A DNA stretch of 6,268 bases from an uncultured Clostridium sp. (GTDB taxonomy: Bacteria > Bacillota > Clostridia > Lachnospirales > Lachnospiraceae): contig CANRXD010000105.1 of the NCBI GenBank assembly GCA_947643685.1, forward strand, positions 1 through 6,268, written 5' to 3'. Under the pieces are notes generated by a model. It worked only from the letters and a program-made list of their open reading frames with translations. It had not been told where the DNA came from and ran no database searches. Below, in pieces: positions 1 to 6,147 of this stretch. Both the position numbers and the translations under genes were made by a program. The number at the start of each line of letters is the position of its first letter. The stretch's first letter is position 1.

Positions 1-783
1 CTGGCCAGCAGGGATTATGTGGACAAGGCCCACGCAAAGGGCTTAAAAGTCTGGGCTCTTCTTGATAATTTCAGCCAGGATGTTCAGTCGGAGGTGCTTC
101 TGGCTTCCACAAGCACAAGAAGGAAATTAATTAACAGTCTGATGGACGATGTGGAGAAATACGATCTGGATGGTCTTAACATGGATTTTGAAAGCCTGAA
201 ACCAGAGGCCGGAGTACATTACATTGAATTTCTAAGAGAGCTGTCCATTCCCTGCCGGCAGAAGGGAATTATTCTTTCCGTTGATAATTATGTGCCTGCA
301 GGATACAATGGGTTTTACGACAGAAAGGAACAGGGAATCGTAACTGACTATGTAATCATTATGGGATATGATGAGCATTATGCAGGCGGCGAGCCAGGCT
401 CTGTTGCTTCACTCCCGTATGTACAGGGCGGGATTACAAGGACTCTGGAGCAGGTTCCGAAGGAAAAAATAATAACAGGGGTTCCTTTCTATACCAGAGT
501 GTGGACGGAAACAGATGAAGGGGTGAAATCCTCGGCTATCGGAATTGCGGAAGCCAGACAATGGGTGGAGGATAATAATGTGGAGCTTTACTGGCAGCAG
601 GAGCTGGGGCAGTTCTATGGGGAACTTTCCATAGAAGATGGAGTCAAATATCTCTGGATGGAGGAAGAAGACTCCCTGGCTCTAAAGATGAAGGCCATAA
701 AGGAAGAGGATCTGGCAGGCGTGGCCTGCTGGAAGCTGGGGCTCGAGGATGCTGTGGTCTGGGACTCCATCACGTGGGATTAA
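1..783 (+). CDS. Family 18 glycosyl hydrolase (spore/cell-wall type), 5' end missing
   Basis: The reading frame is open from base 1, so the true start lies upstream; about 260 C-terminal residues are visible. The motif DGLNMDFE (window residues 57-64, codons about 169-192) matches the GH18 DGxxxDxE active site. Its last Glu, codon 190-192, is the expected proton donor, and the Asp two residues earlier would assist the substrate acetamido group. An Asn at the fourth motif position is also seen in YaaH/SleL-like enzymes. Later hallmarks are the YVIIMGYDEHY strand, the GVPFYTRVW strand and the closing VACWKLGLE segment with the barrel Trp. Proteins of this group cleave N-acetylglucosaminyl bonds in peptidoglycan, often in spore cortex, and commonly carry LysM or SH3 domains at the N terminus, which cannot be seen here. 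The gene is followed 10 bases later by a terminator and then cwlD, which supports a cell-wall role. The family is sure; the exact substrate is inferred. Confidence 0.9.
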   Translation: MASRDYVDKAHAKGLKVWALLDNFSQDVQSEVLLASTSTRRKLINSLMDDVEKYDLDGLNMDFESLKPEAGVHYIEFLRELSIPCRQKGIILSVDNYVPAGYNGFYDRKEQGIVTDYVIIMGYDEHYAGGEPGSVASLPYVQGGITRTLEQVPKEKIITGVPFYTRVWTETDEGVKSSAIGIAEARQWVEDNNVELYWQQELGQFYGELSIEDGVKYLWMEEEDSLALKMKAIKEEDLAGVACWKLGLEDAVVWDSITWD

Positions 784-793
784 TACAAACGAC

Positions 794-840
794 AGGAACC
801 TTTCCGGAAAAATTGCAGGAAAGGTTCTTTTTGCTTTTCT
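794..840 (+). terminator. Rho-independent terminator after the GH18 gene
   Basis: A perfect 10-bp stem, GAACCTTTCC (796-805) with GGAAAGGTTC (818-827), encloses a 12-base loop. It can be extended by G-U and A-U pairs at its base. It is followed by TTTTTGCTTTT. It begins just after the GH18 stop codon and separates that gene from cwlD. Confidence 0.88.
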
Positions 841-870
841 GCCGGGATATATTTTCTATAAATATGGTCC

Positions 871-877
871 GAGGTGG
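871..877 (+). promoter_or_regulatory. Ribosome binding site deciding the cwlD start
   Basis: GAGGTGG ends five bases before the ATG at 883. The in-frame GTG at 874 lies inside this sequence, so it is unlikely to be the start; the ATG at 883 is preferred. Confidence 0.7.
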
Positions 878-882
878 AACGG

Positions 883-1578
883 ATGAGAAAACTGGTGCTG
901 GAGGAGGTCTGCGGGCTGGTCCTTTTGATTATGGTGTTTCTGGCGGCCAGATATGGCAGCGTGCAGGTGGTGTCAGCAACGACCAAAAGCCAAAAGGAAC
1001 GGCCGGTGATAGTAATTGACGCTGGTCACGGAGGAAATGATCCGGGAAAGGTTGGTGTGGACGGCAGTCTGGAAAAGGATATTAATTTGCAGATTGCAAC
1101 AAAGCTTAAATGGTATTTGGAACAATCGGATATGGATGTGGTGATGACCAGGGAATCGGACATGGGGCTTTACGGGGAAGGCGATTCCAGAAAAAAAATG
1201 GCAGATATGAAAAAAAGGTGCGATATTATCAGGGAGAATAATGTCGATCTTGTGGTAAGCATCCATCAGAACAGTTACCATGAGGAAGAGGTGTCTGGCG
1301 GTCAGGTATTTTACTATAAGTCCTCGGAAAAGGGGAAAAAACTTGCGGAAATTCTGCAGAAGAGATTTACTTACGTGCTGGGAGACGAAAACAGGAGACT
1401 GGCAAAGGCCAATGGAAATTATTATCTTCTGCTTCACGTGAAATGTCCCATTGTAATTGTGGAATGCGGGTTTTTAAGTAACCGGAAGGAGGCGCTTCTT
1501 CTTCAGGAAGAGGATTATCAGGATCGGATGGCATGGACAATTCATATGGGAATTTTAGAGTATTTGAACAGGGAATGA
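883..1578 (+). CDS. cwlD: N-acetylmuramoyl-L-alanine amidase CwlD
   Basis: This 231-residue protein belongs to the Amidase_3 zinc family. It cuts the amide bond between N-acetylmuramic acid and the L-alanine of the stem peptide. CwlD proteins do this during cortex synthesis, as the first step toward muramic-delta-lactam, which germination enzymes later recognise. Residues 9-32 form a hydrophobic signal-anchor. The catalytic domain starts at VIVIDAGHGG (about 42-51). The zinc ligands are predicted as His49 (codon 1027), Glu64 in SLEKDINL (codon 1072) and His128 in VSIHQNS (codon 1264). The catalytic Glu194 is in IVECGFLSN (codon 1462). The string DPGKVGVDGSLEKDINL is strongly CwlD-like, and the length fits the family. 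The start was chosen from GAGGTGG at 871-877; a GTG at 874 would add three residues. It has no SPOR or LysM domain. No clear sporulation sigma promoter could be read upstream. The neighbouring GH18 gene is also cell-wall related but lies behind a terminator. Confidence 0.92.
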   Translation: MRKLVLEEVCGLVLLIMVFLAARYGSVQVVSATTKSQKERPVIVIDAGHGGNDPGKVGVDGSLEKDINLQIATKLKWYLEQSDMDVVMTRESDMGLYGEGDSRKKMADMKKRCDIIRENNVDLVVSIHQNSYHEEEVSGGQVFYYKSSEKGKKLAEILQKRFTYVLGDENRRLAKANGNYYLLLHVKCPIVIVECGFLSNRKEALLLQEEDYQDRMAWTIHMGILEYLNRE

Positions 1579-1600
1579 TGCTCCCTCTTTTTATTTTTTA
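1570..1600 (+). terminator. Weak intrinsic terminator overlapping the cwlD stop
   Basis: A short stem, AGGGA (1570-1574) with TCCCT (1582-1586), has a 7-base loop that contains the TGA stop. A T-rich tail, CTTTTTATTTTTTA, follows. The stem is only five pairs, so termination may be partial, but the position and U-tract fit. Confidence 0.5.
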
Positions 1601-1603
1601 TAT

Positions 1604-1658
1604 CTGGTGGTATAATGGCACCATGGCAGCTATGCGGACATGATATAATGTCACCAGA
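1604..1658 (+). promoter_or_regulatory. Two extended -10 promoters within inverted repeats, upstream of the EamA gene
   Basis: Two boxes of the form TGnTATAAT are present, with hexamers at 1611-1616 and 1644-1649, 33 bases apart. Neither has a good -35 hexamer at normal distance, which is tolerated when the -10 is extended. The first lies in the dyad TGGTG (1605-1609)/CACCA (1619-1623). The second lies in the dyad GACAT (1637-1641)/ATGTC (1648-1652). A longer arm pair, CTGGTG (1604-1609)/CACCAG (1652-1657), encloses the region. Predicted leaders are about 63 and 30 bases. Regulator binding here is inference. Confidence 0.55.
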
Positions 1659-1685
1659 CTAAAGTTTAAAATGAGGTAGAAACAA

Positions 1686-2636
1686 ATGAAAAAGTATATT
1701 CCATTATTGGCCAATGTAATGGCACAGGTGATTTTTGGACTGGCATTCTTTTTTATTAAAATGGGAATGGCCGTAGTGGATCAGGATACAGTGAAATTTT
1801 TGTCTTTCCGGTTTACGGTCGGGTTTTTGGTGATGACGGTAATTTTGCTTCTGGGAATTAAGAAGGTGAATTACAGGAAAGGATTTATCGGACTTATTTT
1901 TCTTTGCGGCCTGTTTAATCCCGCCATCAGCCAGATTTTGGAGACCACATCCACATCCTATGCTCCAACTTCGCAGATCGCCATGTATAACAGTATGCTG
2001 CCCATTGTGATGCTGGTGTTCTCGGCCTTAATTAACAAGGAATATCCCACAAGGCGGCAGCTGATGTTTGTTCTGGTTTGTGTGGCAGGGGTGTTTGTTG
2101 CCAATATGGTGGAGCCGGGCAGCACAGGTATGACAGCCACGGGGCTGCTCCTGATTTTTGGAACGAACCTTGCGGTGGCTATAAACCGTGTTTTGGTGCG
2201 GCGTGCATCGGCGGTATTCACATCATTCGAGATTATTTATGTGACCACAGGAATGGGAGCTCTTCTGTTCAATATGATTTCCGTTGGAAAAAGTGCGTCG
2301 GCCGGTGTGCTCCCGGCGTATTTTGAGGGGCTTTTCTGTCCGGAGTTTGCAGTGTCTGTGCTCTATATGGGAATCGCCTCTTGTGTAATTGCGTTCCTGT
2401 CCATGACGTACGCGTCTGCAAACCTGCCTTTTGCGGTTTATGCGTCTACCTGCACTTTAAGTACTGTGGTTGCGATTCTTTCCGGAGTTTTCCTGCTTCA
2501 TGAGACTTTTAAGCCATTGCAGGCGGCCGGGACGGCAGTAATTCTTTTGGGAATTATAGGGATCAGCTTATCGTATGATAAAAAAGACAAATCTGGAAAC
2601 AGGTTTCATCTAAAAACAAAGAATGGAGGCAAGTAA
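1686..2636 (+). CDS. EamA/DMT-superfamily transporter
   Basis: This 316-residue integral membrane protein has about ten predicted helices arranged as two EamA repeats (roughly residues 7-141 and 150-295). Repeat 1 opens with a helix containing FGLAFFFIK and a second helix with SFRFTVGF, both typical of the family. Repeat 2 ends with LLHETFKPLQAAG and a final glycine-rich helix (VILLGIIGISL), the usual EamA closing motif. A short lysine-rich tail follows, presumably cytoplasmic. Family members export or take up small metabolites such as amino acids, purines or sugars; the substrate cannot be read from sequence. The start ATG has GAGGT at 1673-1677 with an 8-base spacer. The gene is first in a unit with the FMN-binding protein gene, whose ribosome site lies in its last codons. 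Transcription probably starts at the two extended -10 boxes upstream. The family call is sure; the function is open. Confidence 0.9.
   Translation: MKKYIPLLANVMAQVIFGLAFFFIKMGMAVVDQDTVKFLSFRFTVGFLVMTVILLLGIKKVNYRKGFIGLIFLCGLFNPAISQILETTSTSYAPTSQIAMYNSMLPIVMLVFSALINKEYPTRRQLMFVLVCVAGVFVANMVEPGSTGMTATGLLLIFGTNLAVAINRVLVRRASAVFTSFEIIYVTTGMGALLFNMISVGKSASAGVLPAYFEGLFCPEFAVSVLYMGIASCVIAFLSMTYASANLPFAVYASTCTLSTVVAILSGVFLLHETFKPLQAAGTAVILLGIIGISLSYDKKDKSGNRFHLKTKNGGK
2625..2629 (+). promoter_or_regulatory. Ribosome binding site deciding the flavoprotein start
   Basis: GGAGG lies eight bases before the ATG at 2638 and inside the last codons of the EamA gene. It overlaps an in-frame ATG at 2623, which has no ribosome site of its own, so 2638 is the preferred start. 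The arrangement suggests translational coupling. Confidence 0.75.
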
Positions 2637-2637
2637 C

Positions 2638-3198
2638 ATGAAAAAGAATTTTGGAGCAAAACCGTATACATACCCGCAGCCGGTGTTTATTATCGCCGCT
2701 TATGGAGAAGACGGAGTTCCTGATGCCATGAATGCCGCCTGGGGCGGAATCAGTGAGAGTACGGAGATTTCCATGTGTTTAAGCCCGGGACACAAAACCG
2801 TGAAAAACATCCTGGCCAGGAAGGCCTTTACGGTCAGTATGGCGGATGCTGCTCATGTGGTGGAGTGTGATTACGTTGGTATTGTGTCTGGCAATGAGGT
2901 CCCGGATAAACTGGAGAAGGCCGGATTCCATACAACGAAAGCAGAATTTGTGGATGCTCCGATGATTGATGAGCTTCCCATGACCTTAGAGTGTAAGCTG
3001 GTGAGCTATGATGCAGAGTCATGCCGGATGGTTGGTGAGATTGTCAATGTCTGTGCAGACGAAAGGATTTTGGATGAGGATGGAAAGATTGATCCCATGA
3101 AACTGGAGCCCATCGTGTTTGATCCGGTGAACAGCGCTTACTGGAAGTTGGGAGAGAAGGTTGGAAACGCATTTAAGGATGGGGCAAAATTAAAATAA
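2638..3198 (+). CDS. Flavin reductase-like FMN-binding protein (flavoredoxin type)
   Basis: This 186-residue soluble protein belongs to the flavin reductase-like split-barrel family. The N-terminal MKKNFGAKPYTYPQPVFII, then the segment DAMNAAWGGI (about residues 29-38) and the SPGHKTVKNI segment (about 49-58) match flavoredoxin-like proteins, where these regions hold FMN. The core continues through FTVSMADAAHV and a dimer-forming C-terminal region with EPIVFDPVNSAYWKLGEKVG. Relatives move electrons between reduced partners and flavin or act as NAD(P)H:FMN reductases in anaerobes; the true partner is unknown. No extra rubredoxin domain or iron-sulfur motif is present. The start at 2638 follows a GGAGG site, one base after the transporter stop, so the two genes almost certainly share an mRNA. 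The unit ends at the bidirectional terminator near 3300. The family is well supported; the physiological role and the reason for pairing with a transporter are not known. Confidence 0.88.
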   Translation: MKKNFGAKPYTYPQPVFIIAAYGEDGVPDAMNAAWGGISESTEISMCLSPGHKTVKNILARKAFTVSMADAAHVVECDYVGIVSGNEVPDKLEKAGFHTTKAEFVDAPMIDELPMTLECKLVSYDAESCRMVGEIVNVCADERILDEDGKIDPMKLEPIVFDPVNSAYWKLGEKVGNAFKDGAKLK

Positions 3199-3207
3199 GC
3201 AGGGTTT

Positions 3208-3284
3208 ACCAGAGGCTGCCTGGTTCTGTGAAGAAGAACACAGACAGTTAGTATGGAACGGGAGAATCAGAGGCCCCGTTCTGA
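3208..3284 (+). other. Structured 3' region with three short hairpins
   Basis: The gap after the flavoprotein gene has no plausible ORF. It contains three consecutive inverted repeats: ACCAG (3208-3212)/CTGGT (3220-3224), TCTGTG (3225-3230)/CACAGA (3239-3244) and GAACGGG (3256-3262)/CCCGTTC (3275-3281). An alternative pairing, TCAGA (3267-3271)/TCTGA (3280-3284), competes with the last. None has a U-tract. It may simply be a folded 3' untranslated region; I do not recognise a known RNA family. Confidence 0.35.
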
Positions 3285-3296
3285 CACAAAAATATT

Positions 3297-3340
3297 AAAA
3301 AGGACCACATACGCTCACTTTTGGGTATGTGGTCCTTTTT
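3297..3340. terminator. Strong bidirectional terminator between convergent genes
   Basis: A perfect 16-bp inverted repeat has arms 3297-3312 (starting AAAAAGGACC) and 3325-3340 (ending GGTCCTTTTT) around a 12-base loop. The A-run on the left and T-run on the right mean that both strands give a GC-containing stem followed by U residues. It lies between the flavoprotein gene (plus) and the LysR gene (minus, stop at 3394), so it can end both transcripts. Confidence 0.93.
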
Positions 3341-3393
3341 GTGTTATTCCAGTGATAGTTATACTTAAATTGTGATAACGAATATAGTAAAAA

Positions 3394-4305
3394 TCAAAAG
3401 TATTCATTTAGGAGCTGAATAAAATCATGACCGATGTCAGATAAAATTGTGGATTTACTTTTAATCCAGCCGAGTTGTGCAGAGTATTCTGTTACCGCCA
3501 GAGACAGTATTCTGGTATTTGGATAGTATGGGGTCTTCTGGTAAGCCCGCATCGGTGTCGCCGTGATATAGTAAGCATCCGTCCTGGCAATGATTTCATA
3601 TATCATGTTTCTTGAAGAAATGAACAGCTGATTCCTGGAGTCCAGTTGCGGAAACTGTTTATAAATGCTGGAGATTGGATTATATTTCATGTAGCTTAGC
3701 TGAATGGGCGTGTAGGGGATAAGCTGTTCCAGAGAGACAACACCAGTCTCTGAATGGTACAGAGGATTATTTGGCCCTACGATTACGGTCAGAGGCATTG
3801 TATCTAAAAGGAAGAAATCAATTTCCTTGCTTTTCAGCTGTTTCCTGATGAAGTTTTTCTGATGGCTCCAAATTCGGAGAATTCCAATATCTGCGATTTG
3901 GCCTGCGACCATATCAACCGCTTTCAGGCCGGGATAGTCGTAAGCCTCAATGGAGACGCCGCTGTTTGCGTAACGTGCATACATAGAGGCAATGATTTCA
4001 CTGATGAACCGGAAGCCGCTGTTTGCGATGGACAGCCTTGCATTGTGAGGAACATTTTGTCCAAGCTGTTTGATTTGCTGAATTTGCAGAAGAATTGATG
4101 AAATATACGGCAGAAATTCCTCTCCAAAAGGGGTGAGGGTAACTCCTTTGTTGGAACGGATGAAAATATCAGCTCCCAGTTCCTGTTCCAGTGCGCGGAC
4201 AGAGGAAGAAAGCTGTGACTGTGACATAAAAAGTCGTTCTGCAGCAAGATTGATGGATCCGACATCATTGATTGCTATAATTTGCTCAAACTGCAAAATT
4301 TTCAA
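3394..4305 (-). CDS. LysR-family transcriptional regulator
   Basis: This 303-residue protein has an N-terminal winged helix-turn-helix (residues 1-60). The recognition region reads GSINLAAERLFMSQSQLSSSVRALEQELG, quoted here in parts: NLAAERLFMSQSQLS then SVRALEQELG. It is followed by FIRSNKGVTLTPFGEEFLPY, the classic LysR wing and linker-helix start. A linker helix (about 64-85) leads to an effector-binding domain of the periplasmic-binding-protein fold (about 90-295) that senses an unknown small molecule. I prefer the TTG at 4305 as start because GAGGTG sits six bases before it and the protein then begins MKILQFEQ, the usual LysR opening. A GTG at 4314 would add three residues but lies within that ribosome site. 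It is divergent from the solute-binding protein gene across about 130 bases holding an LTTR-type dyad. Regulation of that transporter, and of itself, is the natural inference. Confidence 0.9.
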   Translation of the reverse strand: MKILQFEQIIAINDVGSINLAAERLFMSQSQLSSSVRALEQELGADIFIRSNKGVTLTPFGEEFLPYISSILLQIQQIKQLGQNVPHNARLSIANSGFRFISEIIASMYARYANSGVSIEAYDYPGLKAVDMVAGQIADIGILRIWSHQKNFIRKQLKSKEIDFFLLDTMPLTVIVGPNNPLYHSETGVVSLEQLIPYTPIQLSYMKYNPISSIYKQFPQLDSRNQLFISSRNMIYEIIARTDAYYITATPMRAYQKTPYYPNTRILSLAVTEYSAQLGWIKSKSTILSDIGHDFIQLLNEYF

Positions 4306-4311
4306 TTTAAT

Positions 4312-4317
4312 CACCTC
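4312..4317 (-). promoter_or_regulatory. Ribosome binding site deciding the LysR start
   Basis: On the minus strand GAGGTG (4317 to 4312) lies six bases before TTG at 4305-4303. The alternative GTG start is part of this same sequence and has no separate ribosome site at proper distance. Confidence 0.65.
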
Positions 4318-4343
4318 GATTTTTTGATTAATAACGGCTATTG

Positions 4344-4364
4344 GAATTATAGCATGGACAATTC
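4344..4364. promoter_or_regulatory. Candidate LysR operator (GAATT-N11-AATTC)
   Basis: Perfect 5-base arms GAATT (4344-4348) and AATTC (4360-4364) are separated by exactly 11 bases, giving the T-N11-A signature of LysR-family sites. The right arm overlaps the -35 of the solute-binding protein promoter by one base, and the left arm overlaps the -10 of the LysR promoter. The position, between a LysR gene and its divergent neighbour, supports the call; binding itself is inferred. Confidence 0.55.
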
Positions 4365-4375
4365 TGGAAAATCAA
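4346..4375 (-). promoter_or_regulatory. Predicted promoter of the LysR gene
   Basis: Read on the minus strand, TTGATT (4375-4370) and TATAAT (4351-4346) are separated by 18 bases. The -10 is perfect and the -35 matches four of six positions. It overlaps the plus-strand promoter and the dyad at 4344-4364. Confidence 0.55.
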
Positions 4376-4384
4376 GTATATAAT
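4355..4384 (+). promoter_or_regulatory. Predicted promoter of the solute-binding protein operon
   Basis: TGGACA (4355-4360, five of six to TTGACA) and TATAAT (4379-4384, perfect) are separated by 18 bases. The expected start near 4391 leaves a leader of about 40 bases before the ATG at 4433, including an AAGGAGG ribosome site at 4419-4425. Confidence 0.65.
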
Positions 4385-4432
4385 ACAAATAAAAAGATAA
4401 AAAACGAATATTTTTGAAAAGGAGGATTCAAA

Positions 4433-6067
4433 ATGAAAGGAAAAAAGAGGATACTACTAACGGCTATGTTTCTTTCCCTGACCCTGGCTGCCTGCGGTGG
4501 GACTGGAAACACAGAAACCAACACAGAAAGTTCTGCGGCCGGTGAAAACGCCGGGACAGGATCGACAGAAAATTCATCCGGTTCTTCTAAGGATACGATT
4601 AATCTGTGCCTGAATCAGGTAGTTGAGACACTGAATCCTTATACAAGCAGCAGTATTATTGATAACCAGCTGTTCTATCAGATTTATGATACCTTGTTTT
4701 TTTTCAATGACAGCGGCGAACTGGAGCCCCGCTTGGCAGAATCCTGGGAGGTAGCGGACGACGGAAGAACTTATACCATTAAGCTTCGCGAAGATGCTAA
4801 GTTCCATAATGGAGAGCCTGTGACCGCAGAGGATGCAGCCTGGTCTCTGGATTATGAGTTCAGGACGGGACCGTATACCAGCAAGCGGAATACAGTTGGA
4901 AATTTTGAGAGTGCAGAGGTCGTTGATGATTATACACTAAAAATTGTTTCCACCGACACGAGTGCTACATTTCTGAACAGTGTTGCACAAGTTGGTTTTA
5001 TCCTGGAAAAGGATGCATACCTGGAGGCTGTGGAAAATGAGACCATTGGAAACGAGTGGGTACCGTTTGGATCGGGGCCATATGTTGTTTCATCTTATAA
5101 TCCGGATGCGGAGATTTGTCTGGAAGCGTTTGAGGATTATTATCGGGGAAAAGCACGAATCAGCAAGGTAAATTATCAAATTCTCTCTGATAATAATACA
5201 ATTACTGTGGCGTTTGAGGCTGGGGATCTGGATCTCATTGTAGTACCAACAGCGAGATGGGCGGCGATCAGTGCGGATGAGAGGTATAACAACTATCTGT
5301 CTCCGACAAATCATACGAGTTTTTTCCATATCAATATCCACAATAATGATGCCTTGTCTAATAAGCTGGTGCGTCAGGCTCTTTCCTACGCGATTGACCG
5401 GGAATCCATGTGTATTGCTGCTTACGACGGAATTGCCCAGCCAGCCTATTCCATGTTTAATGCGGATACTGTATTTGGCGGGTTTACAGTGGAGGAGCTG
5501 GAAGCCGCCGGAGCACCGACCTATGCTTATGATCCGGAGAAAGCAAAATCACTTCTGCAGGAGGCAGGGTATGGAGAGGGATTGCATATAGGTTCGATCC
5601 TTACAATCAATGGCAACTATTGGGAAAAAATGGCGACGGTATTTCAATCCAATCTGGCAGATGTAGGTGTGCAGGTTGATATAGAGCTGGCTGATTCTGC
5701 AGCCTGCCGAACAAGGAGAAAGGACCATGATTTCCAACTGGCCACGACCGGAACCAATTATACACCGGAAGCCAGCTATTCGATGCAGTATTTCCGATAT
5801 TTGACAGATGAGCAGCGTGCGGCCGGAGAATATAGCGAGCTGGATGTTCAGAATGAGGAGCTGGATGCGGTTCTTCAAAAGGCAATCAACGAGCAGGACA
5901 GTGAAAAACGCCGGGCCTATTATCTGGAATTTAATTGCATTCTTCAGGATGAGATGTATTCCATTCCAACATTCCACAAGGCAATTCCATATGCTTATCA
6001 GAAGGACCTTGTCTGTGACCAGATTAATACGAATTACTATTACATATATGAATTCCACTGGAATTAA
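4433..6067 (+). CDS. ABC transporter solute-binding lipoprotein, family 5 (peptide/nickel type)
   Basis: This 544-residue protein captures substrate outside the cell and delivers it to a DppBC/OppBC-like permease. The signal peptide has KGKKR, a hydrophobic core, and the lipobox LAAC with Cys21 as the lipid-modified residue. Residues 22-53 are a Ser/Thr/Gly/Glu-rich tether. The family 5 signature runs from about residue 101, RLAESWEVADDGRTYTIKLR, to about 135, with AKFHNGEPVTAEDA. Later family features are GSGPYVV (about 213-219), RQALSYAIDRE (about residue 320) and a C-terminal IPTFHKAIPYAYQ. The length is normal for the DppA/OppA/NikA group. AAGGAGG (4419-4425) with a 7-base spacer supports the ATG. 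The gene is divergent from the LysR gene and followed, after a hairpin, by the permease gene. Peptides are the default guess, but nickel, glutathione or sugars are bound by relatives, so substrate is not assigned. Confidence 0.92.
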   Translation: MKGKKRILLTAMFLSLTLAACGGTGNTETNTESSAAGENAGTGSTENSSGSSKDTINLCLNQVVETLNPYTSSSIIDNQLFYQIYDTLFFFNDSGELEPRLAESWEVADDGRTYTIKLREDAKFHNGEPVTAEDAAWSLDYEFRTGPYTSKRNTVGNFESAEVVDDYTLKIVSTDTSATFLNSVAQVGFILEKDAYLEAVENETIGNEWVPFGSGPYVVSSYNPDAEICLEAFEDYYRGKARISKVNYQILSDNNTITVAFEAGDLDLIVVPTARWAAISADERYNNYLSPTNHTSFFHINIHNNDALSNKLVRQALSYAIDRESMCIAAYDGIAQPAYSMFNADTVFGGFTVEELEAAGAPTYAYDPEKAKSLLQEAGYGEGLHIGSILTINGNYWEKMATVFQSNLADVGVQVDIELADSAACRTRRKDHDFQLATTGTNYTPEASYSMQYFRYLTDEQRAAGEYSELDVQNEELDAVLQKAINEQDSEKRRAYYLEFNCILQDEMYSIPTFHKAIPYAYQKDLVCDQINTNYYYIYEFHWN

Positions 6068-6091
6068 CGGGGTTTATGATCTGCTGAGCGG

Positions 6092-6115
6092 GGAGCCGGT
6101 TTCAGGACCGGCTCC
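6092..6115 (+). other. Intercistronic hairpin between binding protein and permease genes
   Basis: A perfect 9-bp GC-rich stem, GGAGCCGGT (6092-6100) with ACCGGCTCC (6107-6115), has a 6-base loop. No T-run follows, so it is not a typical terminator. In binding-protein transport operons such structures often protect the upstream mRNA and let the binding protein exceed the permease in amount; that role here is inferred. Confidence 0.75.
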
Positions 6116-6147
6116 TCTGGATGTATTAAGAGGAATGGAGGGAATGT

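Noticed and set aside
169..192. GH18 active site with Asn at the fourth position as a sign of an inactive enzyme
   Set aside because: The key Asp and catalytic Glu are kept, and Asn at this place is normal in the spore-type GH18 group.
841..870. Possible promoter for cwlD with TATAAA at 857-862
   Set aside because: The nearest -35-like sequence, TTGCTT at 831-836, is 20 bases away and overlaps the terminator tail; no SigE or SigG pattern could be matched, so it was not listed.
973..1437. Long open frame on the minus strand opposite cwlD
   Set aside because: It is fully antisense to a clear amidase gene, has no ribosome site and its translation shows no recognisable family pattern.
3358..3379. 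GTTAT/ATAAC inverted repeat after the LysR gene
   Set aside because: The arms are five bases in AT-rich sequence with a long gap and no associated signal; chance is a sufficient explanation.
4697..4704. T8 run in the binding-protein gene as a programmed frameshift site
   Set aside because: The frame continues normally on both sides (Phe-Phe-Phe), and a shift would give no sensible product.
5549..6058. Minus-strand open frame of 169 codons opposite the binding-protein gene
   Set aside because: It overlaps a well-supported coding region; the translation is rich in Ile, Leu and Cys as expected of antisense frames, with no start signals.
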